A stretch of DNA of 64,000 bases, taken from Pannonibacter carbonis. GTDB taxonomy: Bacteria; Pseudomonadota; Alphaproteobacteria; Rhizobiales; Stappiaceae. Position numbers and translations under genes: made by a program. The DNA is taken from positions 1-64,000 of the forward strand of contig NZ_PUDR01000002.1 of assembly GCF_003012935.1 (NCBI RefSeq), given 5' to 3'. How positions within the stretch are numbered: position 1 is the first letter of the stretch; every line of letters begins with the position of its first letter. The notes beneath the pieces are model-generated. The model did not search any database and was not told the DNA's origin. It was given only the letters and a program-made list of their open reading frames with translations. Below are positions 1-7,660 of this stretch, piece after piece.

Positions 1-2
1 CC

Positions 3-104
3 CGTGTCCAGACCGTCGCTAAACGCCTGAACACGAGTAGAATCAATGTCATGCACCTTGTCCAGAAACTTAAACCGGACAGCAGTGGCACAAGGCGGGG
101 ATGA
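3..104 (+). CDS. possible 3' end of a gene cut by the window edge
   Basis: An open frame enters from the left edge and stops with TGA at 102-104, giving 33 residues. The segment VAKRLNTSRINVMHLVQKL resembles an amphipathic or helix-turn-helix-like stretch, which is why I list it. No family can be named from so short a tail, and random open frames of this length are common in GC-rich DNA. The next 430 bases are noncoding, as expected after a gene end. Confidence 0.25.
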   Translation, partial: RVQTVAKRLNTSRINVMHLVQKLKPDSSGTRRG

Positions 105-298
105 CCGGCACGGGAGTGGCAGACTCAAAAGTCACCCTGCCTCTCCCTCGTCGCTCCTGCGCAGGCAGGAGCCCAGTAACCATCAGACGTCGTTGTCTTT
201 TCCGGTTCTGCTCCGCCCCCTCACGCCCCGAAACCCGCACTCCGGCGCCTGAAGCATCCACAACAGGCAACCCACCCGGCCACCACCCCACCCGCGCC

Positions 299-319
299 GT
301 CCCGGCCCTGTGCCGGGAC
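299..319. repeat. REP-like hairpin, copy 1
   Basis: GTCCCGGC at 299-306 and GCCGGGAC at 312-319 form a perfect 8-bp stem around a 5-base loop (CCTGT). The same stem recurs at 375-395 with another loop. Two copies 76 bases apart in noncoding DNA suggest a dispersed extragenic palindromic element. Confidence 0.5.
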
Positions 320-374
320 CTGTCAGGGTCGCCGCAGTATCTCCGCCCGGTCACCAGTCATGCAGAACGATGAG

Positions 375-395
375 GTCCCGGCTCAAGGCCGGGAC
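375..395. repeat. REP-like hairpin, copy 2
   Basis: GTCCCGGC at 375-382 and GCCGGGAC at 388-395 form the same 8-bp stem as the copy at 299-319, here with loop TCAAG. No run of T follows, so it is not a typical intrinsic terminator. Confidence 0.5.
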
Positions 396-450
396 AGCAC
401 GGAGAGGCTTTCAGAAGATCGACATGACCGATGCGTGATCTGGGGGCAGC

Positions 451-470
451 GATTATGCCGAGTCATAATC
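451..470. repeat. inverted repeat upstream of the AlbA_2 gene
   Basis: GATTATG (451-457) and CATAATC (464-470) are exact reverse complements separated by CCGAGT. It lies about 70 bases before the start codon at 541 and could be an operator for that gene. This is inferred from position and symmetry only. Confidence 0.3.
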
Positions 471-540
471 GGTCACCAAAAAGGTTGTTTGATCCAAGTT
501 TGCCAGTTTAGGATGATTCATGGCGTTCTGGAGATAAGCA

Positions 541-1733
541 ATGACTCTTGCAAATATTCCCTTGAATAAAATAACGGAATTAGATCTTTTGGCGCTATGT
601 GAAAATAATGTACGCGAAAGTCTCAGTATTGAGTTTAAAAGAGACATATACGAGAAAAATGCCGACGGAAAAAAGAGTTTTTAAAAGACGTTAGTGCGTT
701 TGCAAATAGAGTTGGTGGGGACTTGATTATTGGGATCGAAGAGGACGGTGAAGGGTGCGCATCAAGGATTAATCCGATAATTTTACATAATGTCGAAAAT
801 GAAAAGTTAAGTATCAATAATTTTTTAAATGACAGCATTAAACCAAGAATTTCTGGGCTTGATCTTGAGTTTGTTGCGGTTGGTGGCGGGCACGTTTTGG
901 TCATACGTGTTCCCAAGAGCTTTTATCCACCTCATCGCACAAATGGCGGGGGCTCGAGTCGCTACTATGTGCGTAATTCATCGGGCGTGCACGAAGCTGA
1001 TGTTGATGAACTCCGGGCAATTTTTCTGCAGGGAACCATGATCCGAGAAAAAGTAAGGCATTTCCACGCTGAGCGCACGGCTTTGATCATGGAAAACAGG
1101 GGCATTTACCCCATTAAGCGCGAGGGAGGTCAGATCATCCTTCATATCCAACCAATGTCGGCATTTGGCGATCACATTCCACTTAATCCTGTAGAAGTGC
1201 GAGCTATAGAGAGTGAATTTCGACCGCAAGTTCCAGTGGGTGGCAGCACCTCTCCGCGCATCAACATAGATGGCTTTGCAGTTCTCGGACACAGCAAGGA
1301 GTCGAGCATTGGTTACTGTCAGATCTTTCGTGATGGTCGGGTTGAGTATACTCGCAATACGATCTGGGGTGAGCTGGAGGACGGCAGTAAGATGCTGTCA
1401 AACATAAACGTCGAACGTCACATAGTCGGTTCTGCCTGTAAGTTTTTGAAAGGTCTGAAAGCACTGAGTTTAACGCCGCCGATGTTAGTTTCCGCAAGCC
1501 TGGTGGATGTAAAGGGCTGTGTCCTTCAACAAAGTGGATGGCACGATTATGAGCCAAATTATCCTTTGGAGCACAATATATTGGTTTTACCGGAGATATT
1601 TCTAGATTTTTATGCAACGGATAAAGAATATCAAGCAGCGCTACGGCCGATGGTCGACGGTTTCTGGAATGCCTTTGGCCGGGACTGTTCGCCGAACTTT
1701 GATAGTAACGGAAACTGGACCCCGGCACCTTAA
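541..1733 (+). pseudogene. AlbA_2/Schlafen-type DNA-binding protein gene, frameshifted
   Basis: An ATG at 541 with GGAG seven bases upstream opens a frame that reads about 46 residues and stops at 682-684. The A run at 669-674 has six A; one more A would join it to the frame ending at 1733 and restore a protein of about 397 residues. Across the joint, the restored segments LSIEFKRD, EFLKDVSAFANR and GGDLIIGIEEDG match the N-terminal AlbA_2 (AAA_4/Schlafen-like) domain, a putative nucleic-acid-binding fold often found in defence or regulatory genes. The C-terminal 200 residues were not recognised. Base composition is much more AT-rich than the neighbours, suggesting transfer. The break could be a real mutation, slippage or a sequencing error. 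Translation could restart at a TTG at 723, but the domain would be cut. Confidence 0.8.
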
Positions 1734-1813
1734 CGTCAAGTCTTGTTGAGGTATCGGTGTGTGTTTGAAAAGGCCGTAATTCTTTCCTCACCCAATGGCA
1801 TGTCGACACGGTC

Positions 1814-2011
1814 CTACACCCGATGCGCGCTACCAGCGTCTTTCAAGATTGCGTTGGCCGTGTGCCGGCTCTTGAGGTTTCTTGGCACGAGGACGGCCTT
1901 GCCGGTTTTGGCTGATCGCCAGACCTCGTGCGATCCCTTTGCGTTTCTCTCATAGTTGAAGCCGAGCGACGATAGCAGCGTGCAGACATGCCGGTAGAAG
2001 CCCTCGACCAA
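1814..2011 (-). CDS. HicA-like mRNA interferase toxin
   Basis: The 65-residue product resembles the HicA/YcfA family, small double-stranded-RNA-binding-fold endoribonucleases that cleave mRNA. It keeps the family pattern LLSSLGF, then KGSHEVWRS with the catalytic-type His, then a basic NLKSRHTANAILKDAG end. It begins at a TTG directly after the stop of the upstream DUF1902 gene, so the two are probably translationally coupled. The order antitoxin then toxin is the less usual one for HicAB but is common for DUF1902 partners. HicA family assignment is fairly sure; the start codon is less so. Confidence 0.7.
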   Translation of the reverse strand: MVEGFYRHVCTLLSSLGFNYERNAKGSHEVWRSAKTGKAVLVPRNLKSRHTANAILKDAGSAHRV

Positions 2012-2263
2012 CTAGGCAACTTCTCGTACATCTGGACGCTGCCAGATGATTGCAGGAACAATATCCTTGAACGACCGGGAAGCGATGTCGGCAGCGGACA
2101 TGTGATTGCTGATGATCATGTCGATGGCTTCGTCCATCATGATCTCTTCAAACTCATCGAGGGTTGCCGCCTCGATGTGCAGTCCCTCGATATCACTTTC
2201 GCTGTAGAAGACTTTTGCTTCGTCGTCCCACACGGCCTTCACGCGAAACGTGCGTTTCAACAT
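2012..2263 (-). CDS. DUF1902 antitoxin-like protein
   Basis: The ATG at 2263 is preceded by GAGGAG with a seven-base gap, which decides this start over the longer frame to 2293. The 83-residue product has the DUF1902 signature: a VKAVWDDEAKVFYSESDIEGLHIEA core followed by a TLDEFEEIM helix (written here as one region near residues 7-40). This HicB-like half-RNase H fold is typical of antitoxins that bind HicA. The adjacent HicA-like gene supports that role. No separate DNA-binding domain is visible, so autoregulation would depend on this small protein or on the complex. Confidence 0.75.
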   Translation of the reverse strand: MLKRTFRVKAVWDDEAKVFYSESDIEGLHIEAATLDEFEEIMMDEAIDMIISNHMSAADIASRSFKDIVPAIIWQRPDVREVA

Positions 2264-2310
2264 GGCGAAGCTCCTCGTCGCGCGATCTATCACGCTGCGC
2301 CCATGCTCGT

Positions 2311-2338
2311 ACTATATGGCACATCGCCTGCTTTTCAA
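2311..2338 (-). promoter_or_regulatory. promoter of the toxin-antitoxin pair
   Basis: On the minus strand TTGAAA (2338-2333) and TATAGT (2316-2311) are separated by 16 bases, a good sigma-70 match. It sits about 50 bases upstream of the DUF1902 start and just past the stop of the RNA methyltransferase gene. Confidence 0.5.
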
Positions 2339-2359
2339 AACGCGGCGATGCTGCAGGCC

Positions 2360-3595
2360 TCACCGCTCCAGAGCCGCCACCACTTCCACATGCGGGGAGT
2401 AGAGGAACTGGTCGACCGGGGTCACGCGGGTCAGCTTGTAGCCTCCGTCGAGGAGGATACGCAGGTCGCGGGCAAGCGTCGCCGGGTTGCAGGAGATGGC
2501 CGCGATGCGCTTGACCTTGGAGAGCGCAAGCTGTTCGGCCTGGGCTTGCGCGCCGGCCCGCGGCGGATCGAAGGCGACGGCGTCGAAGGCATTGAGTTCG
2601 GCGGCCATCAGCGGCCGGCGGAACAGGTCGCGACGCTCGAAGGTCAGCTTCTTGAGGCCCGAAGGCACGCGGCTTGCCTTGTCGAGCGCGGCAATGGCGG
2701 CGGCATCGGCCTCCACAGCGTGCACCGACATCAGCGGCGCCATGCGGAAGGTGAAGGTGCCGATGCCGGCGAAGAGGTCGGCGGCCTTCTTTGACGGGCC
2801 GAGGGCGTCCAGCGTCAGCCGCGCCAGTTCCTCCTCGGCAACGGCGCTTGCCTGGGTGAAGCCGCCCGGGGGCGGCACGACGGCGATCTTGCCGATCATC
2901 AGCACCGGCGCCCGCGCCTCAATGACGATCTCGCCCTTCACGGCAAGGCGGGCGAGGCCGATCTCGGCGGCGAGCGCCGAGACCTGGATCAGCTTCTTCT
3001 CGTAGCCCGTCACCGGATCGTCAATCGCCACATCCAGCCCGGCGGCCGTCGACAGCACGGTCAGGCGCAGCTCGCCCTTGCGCGGGATCAGCGGCTCGGC
3101 GAGCTTCTTCAGGCCCGGTACGGCGGCGAGGATCGCCGGGTCCAGAACCGGGCATTCAATGAGGTCCACCAGCCGGTGGCTGCCCTTCTCGTGGTAGCCG
3201 AGCAGCACCTTGTGCCCGGCCCTGAGCGCCGTCAGCACGGCGCGGCGGCGGCTGCCGGGAGGGGTGGCGAGGATCGGATCGACGGGCACCTCGATGCCCC
3301 GGTCGGCGAGCGCCCGGACCACCTGGTCATGCTTGAAGGCGAGATAGGTCGCATCATCCATGTGCTGCAGGCTGCAGCCGCCGCAATGGTGGTTCTGGTC
3401 GGAATTTGTCGCACGGCGGTGGGCCGAAGGCGTCAGAATCTCCAGAATTGTCGCACGATTGCCCTGCAACGACACCCTGAGGTGATCGCCCGGCAGGCCG
3501 CCGGTCACGAAAAGGGGGCCATCCGGTCCCTCGGCGATGCCGTCGCCGAGATGTCCGAGGGTGGAAATGGTGATGTCGAGGGTCGCGTCAGTCAT
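2360..3595 (-). CDS. class I SAM-dependent RNA (uracil-5-)methyltransferase, RlmD/TrmA family
   Basis: The 411-residue product has an N-terminal TRAM-like OB domain (about residues 1-60), a cysteine pair in HHCGGCSLQH, and a Rossmann methyltransferase domain with DLFAGIGTFTFRMA, then FDPPRAGA, and the catalytic Cys in ISCNPATLARDL. The family methylates a uracil in rRNA or tRNA through a covalent Cys adduct. Enzymes of the RlmD type usually carry four Cys for a 4Fe-4S cluster; the position six residues before CGGC is Ser here, so one expected ligand seems missing. It is the last gene of a long minus-strand run and follows tlyA by 50 bases, a conserved pairing in alphaproteobacteria. Whether it acts on 23S rRNA or another RNA cannot be told. 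Confidence 0.9.
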   Translation of the reverse strand: MTDATLDITISTLGHLGDGIAEGPDGPLFVTGGLPGDHLRVSLQGNRATILEILTPSAHRRATNSDQNHHCGGCSLQHMDDATYLAFKHDQVVRALADRGIEVPVDPILATPPGSRRRAVLTALRAGHKVLLGYHEKGSHRLVDLIECPVLDPAILAAVPGLKKLAEPLIPRKGELRLTVLSTAAGLDVAIDDPVTGYEKKLIQVSALAAEIGLARLAVKGEIVIEARAPVLMIGKIAVVPPPGGFTQASAVAEEELARLTLDALGPSKKAADLFAGIGTFTFRMAPLMSVHAVEADAAAIAALDKASRVPSGLKKLTFERRDLFRRPLMAAELNAFDAVAFDPPRAGAQAQAEQLALSKVKRIAAISCNPATLARDLRILLDGGYKLTRVTPVDQFLYSPHVEVVAALER

Positions 3596-3645
3596 GGCCG
3601 TGCGATACTCCGCTTGAAGGCGGCCCGCAAGCTTTCCCTTGGAAA

Positions 3646-4389
3646 TCAGCTTGTTTTGCGGCCGTAGAGCAGGAATTCCCGGTTGCCGTCACCGCCAGTG
3701 ACGGGCGAGGGCAGCAGCCCAAGCGCCTGCCAGCCGGGGAGGCCGTCCAGCCAGTCCCGAAGCTCCCCGGCCGAGGCCTCGGCCCGGTCCGGTGCCACCA
3801 GTCCGCCCTTGCCAACGCCTTCGCGGCCCACCTCGAACTGCGGCTTGACCAGCAGAAGCGCTTCGGCACCCGGCGCGGCAAGGTCGAGGGCCGGGGGCAG
3901 CGCGAGCTTCAGCGAGATGAAGCTGACATCGCTGACGATGAGAGAAGGTGTAGTGGTTTCAATGTCTTGCGCCGTCAGGTCGCGGGCGTTGAGACCGTCG
4001 CGCCGGTTGACGCGCGGGTCATTCGAGATGCTCTCATGCATCTGCCCGTGGCCGACATCGATGGCATGTACCCGGGCAGCGCCGCGCTCCAGCAGCACCT
4101 GGGTAAAGCCGCCAGTCGAAGCGCCGACGTCGAGACAGATGCGGCCCTCAGGCGAAACCGCAAAGCCGTCCAGCGCGGCAATAAGCTTAAGCGCGGCGCG
4201 GGAGACATAGGCCCCGGCGGGATCGGAGATCTCGATTTTGGCTGCCAGGTCAACGGGTTGGCCGGGCTTGGTGGCGGTGCGGCCATCCACGGTCACCGTG
4301 CCGCGCAGCACCGCGTCGCGAGCCCGTGCCCGGCTGGGGGTCAGCCCGAGATCAACCAGCCGCTGGTCCAGCCTTTCACGGTGCGCCAT
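3646..4389 (-). CDS. tlyA: TlyA family rRNA (cytidine-2'-O)-methyltransferase
   Basis: The product (247 residues from the ATG at 4389) has an N-terminal S4 RNA-binding domain starting RLDQRLVDLGL and a C-terminal FtsJ-like Rossmann methyltransferase with CLDVGASTGGFTQVLL and the downstream IVSDVSFISLKLAL. TlyA enzymes methylate 2'-OH of cytidines in 16S and/or 23S rRNA and affect sensitivity to capreomycin-type drugs. A TTG nine bases further upstream extends the frame but is less likely. In many alphaproteobacteria it follows dxs directly; here a copper cassette lies between them. Confidence 0.92.
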   Translation of the reverse strand: MAHRERLDQRLVDLGLTPSRARARDAVLRGTVTVDGRTATKPGQPVDLAAKIEISDPAGAYVSRAALKLIAALDGFAVSPEGRICLDVGASTGGFTQVLLERGAARVHAIDVGHGQMHESISNDPRVNRRDGLNARDLTAQDIETTTPSLIVSDVSFISLKLALPPALDLAAPGAEALLLVKPQFEVGREGVGKGGLVAPDRAEASAGELRDWLDGLPGWQALGLLPSPVTGGDGNREFLLYGRKTS

Positions 4390-4419
4390 GTGTCTCAAGT
4401 GCCTGAAATAACAGAAAGA

Positions 4420-4557
4420 TCAGAAGCAGCCAGCCAGGCCGGACATCAGGCGATCAAAGTAGATCGCTTCGCCGAACTTCAGCCAGGCGAGGCTCGCCGC
4501 CAGGACCAGGGCCCCGCCGCCAACACCTGCGCCTGTCATCCAGTATCGCGACTGCAT
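4420..4557 (-). CDS. 45-residue single-pass membrane peptide next to SCO1
   Basis: An ATG at 4557 preceded by GGGAG and GGAA opens a 45-residue frame that ends at 4420. It has a hydrophobic helix at about residues 9-26 (GAGVGGGALVLAASLAWL) and a distinctive tail ending DRLMSGLAGCF. It sits 21 bases after the SCO1 stop and 30 bases before tlyA, in the same direction, filling what would otherwise be an empty gap in an operon. The C-terminal Gly-Cys-Phe and its place beside copper chaperones suggest a small membrane partner in copper or cytochrome oxidase assembly; that is inference. Confidence 0.65.
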   Translation of the reverse strand: MQSRYWMTGAGVGGGALVLAASLAWLKFGEAIYFDRLMSGLAGCF

Positions 4558-4578
4558 TTCCACGCTCCCGAATGCCCG

Positions 4579-5202
4579 TCAGCTGGCCGCAGCTTCAGCG
4601 ATCATCCGCCGCAACTTGGCCAGGGCCGTTTCCGGGTTTTCCTCGTAGGCGATGGTGCCAACGAAGCGATTGTTCTTGTCCATCAGATAGATGGCCGCCG
4701 TGTGGTCCATTGTGTAGCCGCCGGCATCCAGCGGCACCTTCTTGGCATAAACCCGGTACGCCTTGATCATAGCATCGATCTGCTCCCGTGTCCCCGACAG
4801 GGCCTGAACCCTCGGATCAAAGGCAGCGACATAGTCTTTCATCACCTGCGGCGTGTCGCGTTCCGGATCAACGGTCACGAAGGCATAGTTCAGCTTCTCT
4901 GCGTCCGGTCCGAGCTGCTCGATCCAGCCCTGCAGGTCAGACAGGGTGGTCGGGCAAACGTCCGGGCAGAAGGTGAAGCCGAAGAACATCACGGTCGGCT
5001 TGCCCTTGAAGGTGGCATCCGAGACAGGTTCATTGTTGCCATTGACGAGCGAGAAAGGCCCGCCAATCGAGGCGACCGGTTCGATCAGGGTCGTGGGGGC
5101 TGAGCCGCCCGCGACCTGCTTGTAGCTGACATAGCCTGCGCCGAGTGCAAGGGCGGCAACTGCCGCCCAGGCCCCGTAGCGCACGAATTTGAGCGCTGAC
5201 AT
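4579..5202 (-). CDS. SCO1/SenC family copper chaperone
   Basis: The 207-residue protein has an N-terminal membrane anchor (about residues 10-27) and a thioredoxin-like domain. The copper ligands of the family are present: Cys79 and Cys83 in FTFCPDVCPTTL, and His167 in TMDHTAA. SCO proteins deliver copper to, or reduce, the CuA site of cytochrome c oxidase on the periplasmic side. It follows the PCuAC gene by only 12 bases, and PCuAC proteins are known to hand copper to the same pathway, so the two very likely work together. Confidence 0.92.
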   Translation of the reverse strand: MSALKFVRYGAWAAVAALALGAGYVSYKQVAGGSAPTTLIEPVASIGGPFSLVNGNNEPVSDATFKGKPTVMFFGFTFCPDVCPTTLSDLQGWIEQLGPDAEKLNYAFVTVDPERDTPQVMKDYVAAFDPRVQALSGTREQIDAMIKAYRVYAKKVPLDAGGYTMDHTAAIYLMDKNNRFVGTIAYEENPETALAKLRRMIAEAAAS

Positions 5203-5214
5203 GTTGGTTTCGCC

Positions 5215-5733
5215 TTAATTGGAGGGCTTCTTCGTGCCATGGCCACCGTGGCCACCGTGCATGTCGTGGTTCATTTCCTTGGCGCCAATCTTGGCAATCG
5301 GCATGTCGACGGTGACAGTTCCGGCCTTCTCGAAGGTCAGGGTGATCGGCAGTGTCTCGCCTTCCTTCAGCGGCTGCTTGATGTCCATGAACATCACATG
5401 CAGGCCGCCCGGCTTCAGCTCGACCGTTGCGCCAGCGGGAACGGGAATGCCGCCCTCCATTTCGCGCATTTTCATCACGCCGTCGATGACGGCCATTTCA
5501 TGCAGTTCGGTGCGCTCGGTGACCGGTGCGCTGGCAGCCACCAGCTTGTCGTCGGCCGCGCCCTTGTTGGTGATGATCAGAAAACCGCCGCCAGCCATCG
5601 CATTCGGCGGCGTTGCACGGGTCCAGGCATCACGAACGGCGATGTCACCAACGGTGGCTTCGCCGGCAAGGGCGCTGGCGGCAAGCGTGGTCGACAGGAG
5701 AGCGGCAGCAACGAGGGACTTCAGAAGGGTCAT
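5215..5733 (-). CDS. periplasmic copper chaperone PCuAC
   Basis: The 172-residue product has a signal peptide cleaved after about residue 23 (ALAG) and a cupredoxin-like PCuAC domain (DUF461). The Cu(I) ligand pattern is visible as His78 and Met80 in ELHEMAV, nearby Met residues in VMKMREM, and His112 with Met114 in GLHVMFM. A His/Met/Gly-rich tail (MNHDMHGGHGGHG) probably adds further copper binding sites, as known for long alphaproteobacterial members. It is co-transcribed with the SCO1 gene just downstream, forming a copper delivery pair for cytochrome oxidase assembly. Confidence 0.93.
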   Translation of the reverse strand: MTLLKSLVAAALLSTTLAASALAGEATVGDIAVRDAWTRATPPNAMAGGGFLIITNKGAADDKLVAASAPVTERTELHEMAVIDGVMKMREMEGGIPVPAGATVELKPGGLHVMFMDIKQPLKEGETLPITLTFEKAGTVTVDMPIAKIGAKEMNHDMHGGHGGHGTKKPSN

Positions 5734-5796
5734 GATCAGGTCCTGAAACAGAATTCAAAGTTACGCCGGGTCGGCGTCCGGATTGGGTCGGGTGTT

Positions 5797-6186
5797 TCAG
5801 GACTGCGGAGGACCACGGATCTGGCGTTTGCTCCGGACAAGGGATGCAACGGGCGATTGATCAGCGTAGGGCAGGCTCGACGCCGCCGTCACGACAAGGA
5901 TGGTTGGTAGCGCGGCGAAGTCCAGTGCGGGCGAGAAGCCGAGATGCAGGCACGCCGGGCCGCAGGCACAATGGATCGGATCATGCCCGCGGACGGGTTC
6001 ACCAGCGCCAGCCTGCGAGGTGCAGATCAGCCCCTCGGCCCAGGCAGAGGCATCCACCGTTGCGACGGTGCCGGTCAGGCCGATCGAGACCAGAAGAAGC
6101 CGGGCGACCAAGGCCACGATGCCAAGCACGACAATCGGATGCCGTTCGCGGCGCAAGAAACGGAATGTGGTGCCTGTCCGGAGCAT
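5797..6186 (-). CDS. DUF2946-like membrane/periplasmic protein
   Basis: From the ATG at 6186 the product is 129 residues, with one hydrophobic segment near residues 18-42 and a periplasmic cluster DPIHCACGPACLHLG containing three Cys and two His. This arrangement resembles DUF2946 proteins, small exported proteins often found with copper genes. It is placed 63 bases before the PCuAC gene. A metal-binding role is likely but not shown. A longer frame to 6282 exists; no clear ribosome binding site decides between them. Confidence 0.6.
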   Translation of the reverse strand: MLRTGTTFRFLRRERHPIVVLGIVALVARLLLVSIGLTGTVATVDASAWAEGLICTSQAGAGEPVRGHDPIHCACGPACLHLGFSPALDFAALPTILVVTAASSLPYADQSPVASLVRSKRQIRGPPQS

Positions 6187-6281
6187 GGGCGCACTATGGG
6201 TGAGCAACGGGCCGTAGGCGAGTGAAATCTTGCCGCAGGCTGGGTGCCAAGGTGTGCTTGCACTGAGGACCGGACTTTGCA

Positions 6282-7514
6282 TCAGTCCGCAGCATGTCCC
6301 GGTTCCGGTGAGATCACTGCGCCGACCGGGGATGTCGCCTCCGGGCCAAAGTCGCGCTTCATGTCTTGCGCCGGCGTCGCGCGGGCAAAAAGCCGGGTCA
6401 GGACGAATGCGATGGTTAGCAACTGGACGCCGCCGACGAGCAGGTAAAGCCCCGAAGGCCCGACAGTCTGCATCGCGATCGACGCACCAGTCGGCCCGAT
6501 GATGGATCCGATCCCGTAAGACAGCAGCAGGCCTGATGAGGTTTCGACATAGTCCGAGGCCTTGGCGTGGTCAAAGGCATGCGCCACTGCCACCGAATAG
6601 GCGGGCTGTAGCACGGCTCCGACGCCCACGACGCAGAGGGTCGCGATCCATGGCGCGCGCGGCTCGATAAGCGCAATGGCGCCGGCAATCGCAAGCGTCG
6701 CAAGCGCGAGGCCCAGCAGCACGTGACGCCGGTCCATCCGGTCTGAAAGCCGGCCGAACGGCCATTGGCCAATGACACCGCCACCGATGAAGGCTGCGGC
6801 GTAGTAGGCAGCTTCCGTGGTTGTCAGTCCGATCTGTGTTCCGTAGATCGGCGCCAGCGTCCATACCGCACTGCTGGCCAGTCCGACCAGGAAGCACCCG
6901 ACGAAGGCCGCCGGCGATGTCTGATACAGCTTGACCGGCCGAAACCGGACGATGGTGATCGGCGCCGGTTGGGTCGATGTGGTCAGGGAAACCGGAATGA
7001 CAGCGAGGCTGACCATGACCGAGGCAAGAATGAACGGGACGAAACTCTCGATGCCGACAAGGGAAATCGAGATCTGGCCAACCATCATCGCGGCGTAGAG
7101 AACGACGATATAGAACGACATGATCATGCCGCGGTTGCGGTTGTCCGCTGCCTCATTCAGCCAGCTCTCGACGATCATGTAGAACCCGGCCAGGCAAAAG
7201 CCGGAGATCACACGGATCACGAACCACGCGACCGGATCAACGTAGACCGGGTGCAGCAGCACTGCGGCCGACATCAGCGACACCAGCGCCGCGAAGGCGC
7301 GCACGTGACCGGCTCGGCGGATAACGAACGGACCCGCCAGGCACCCCGCAACCATGCCAACGAAATAGGCCGAGGAGATCAGGCCGATTGCAAGATCCGA
7401 GAACGCTGCCTGTTGCGCCGCAAGCGGCAGCAAGGTGCCTTGCAGGCCGTGACCGACAAGCAGCAGGGCGACCGAGGCCAGAAGCGCCGAGATCGAAGCG
7501 AGAGCCTTGAACAT
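6282..7514 (-). CDS. MFS transporter, YcaD-like
   Basis: The product (410 residues from ATG 7514) has twelve predicted hydrophobic segments, with the MFS signature-like GRLSDRMDRRHVLLG between the sixth and eighth segments and a conserved PFVIRRAGHVRAFA early loop. It resembles the YcaD/YfkF branch of putative sugar or drug transporters; the substrate is unknown. The longer frame to 7646 would run back through the dxs terminator hairpin, so it is rejected. It is followed by the DUF2946-like and copper chaperone genes on the same strand, which hints at, but does not show, a metal-related role. Confidence 0.85.
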   Translation of the reverse strand: MFKALASISALLASVALLLVGHGLQGTLLPLAAQQAAFSDLAIGLISSAYFVGMVAGCLAGPFVIRRAGHVRAFAALVSLMSAAVLLHPVYVDPVAWFVIRVISGFCLAGFYMIVESWLNEAADNRNRGMIMSFYIVVLYAAMMVGQISISLVGIESFVPFILASVMVSLAVIPVSLTTSTQPAPITIVRFRPVKLYQTSPAAFVGCFLVGLASSAVWTLAPIYGTQIGLTTTEAAYYAAAFIGGGVIGQWPFGRLSDRMDRRHVLLGLALATLAIAGAIALIEPRAPWIATLCVVGVGAVLQPAYSVAVAHAFDHAKASDYVETSSGLLLSYGIGSIIGPTGASIAMQTVGPSGLYLLVGGVQLLTIAFVLTRLFARATPAQDMKRDFGPEATSPVGAVISPEPGHAAD

Positions 7515-7615
7515 GAGACCGGATTCCTGGTCGCCGACAGCAAGACGGCCATGCTGCCACTGCGCGCCGGCATGATAGCCGATTTGGGCTGGCTTGTTGC
7601 GATGGAGAACAGGGG

Positions 7616-7658
7616 CCTGACCGGCTGTTGCGGATCGTGTCCGCAACAGCCGGTCAGG
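7616..7658 (-). terminator. long perfect hairpin just after dxs
   Basis: A 19-bp perfect stem begins CCTGACCGGC and closes with GCCGGTCAGG around the loop TCGTG (7635-7639). It starts three bases past the dxs stop and so probably ends or stabilises the dxs transcript. No strong T run follows on the minus strand, so termination efficiency is uncertain. Confidence 0.6.
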
Positions 7659-7660
7659 TC

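Larger units (their letters stand above)
105..540. other. noncoding stretch with small hairpins
   Basis: The frames here look like chance products of GC-rich sequence, with low-complexity Arg/Pro/Ser-rich translations and no ribosome binding sites. It holds two copies of the hairpin motif GTCCCGGC-N5-GCCGGGAC (299-319 and 375-395), a CTCCTG/CAGGAG hairpin near 150, and an inverted repeat GATTATG-N6-CATAATC at 451-470. No transposase remnant was recognised. Confidence 0.6.
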
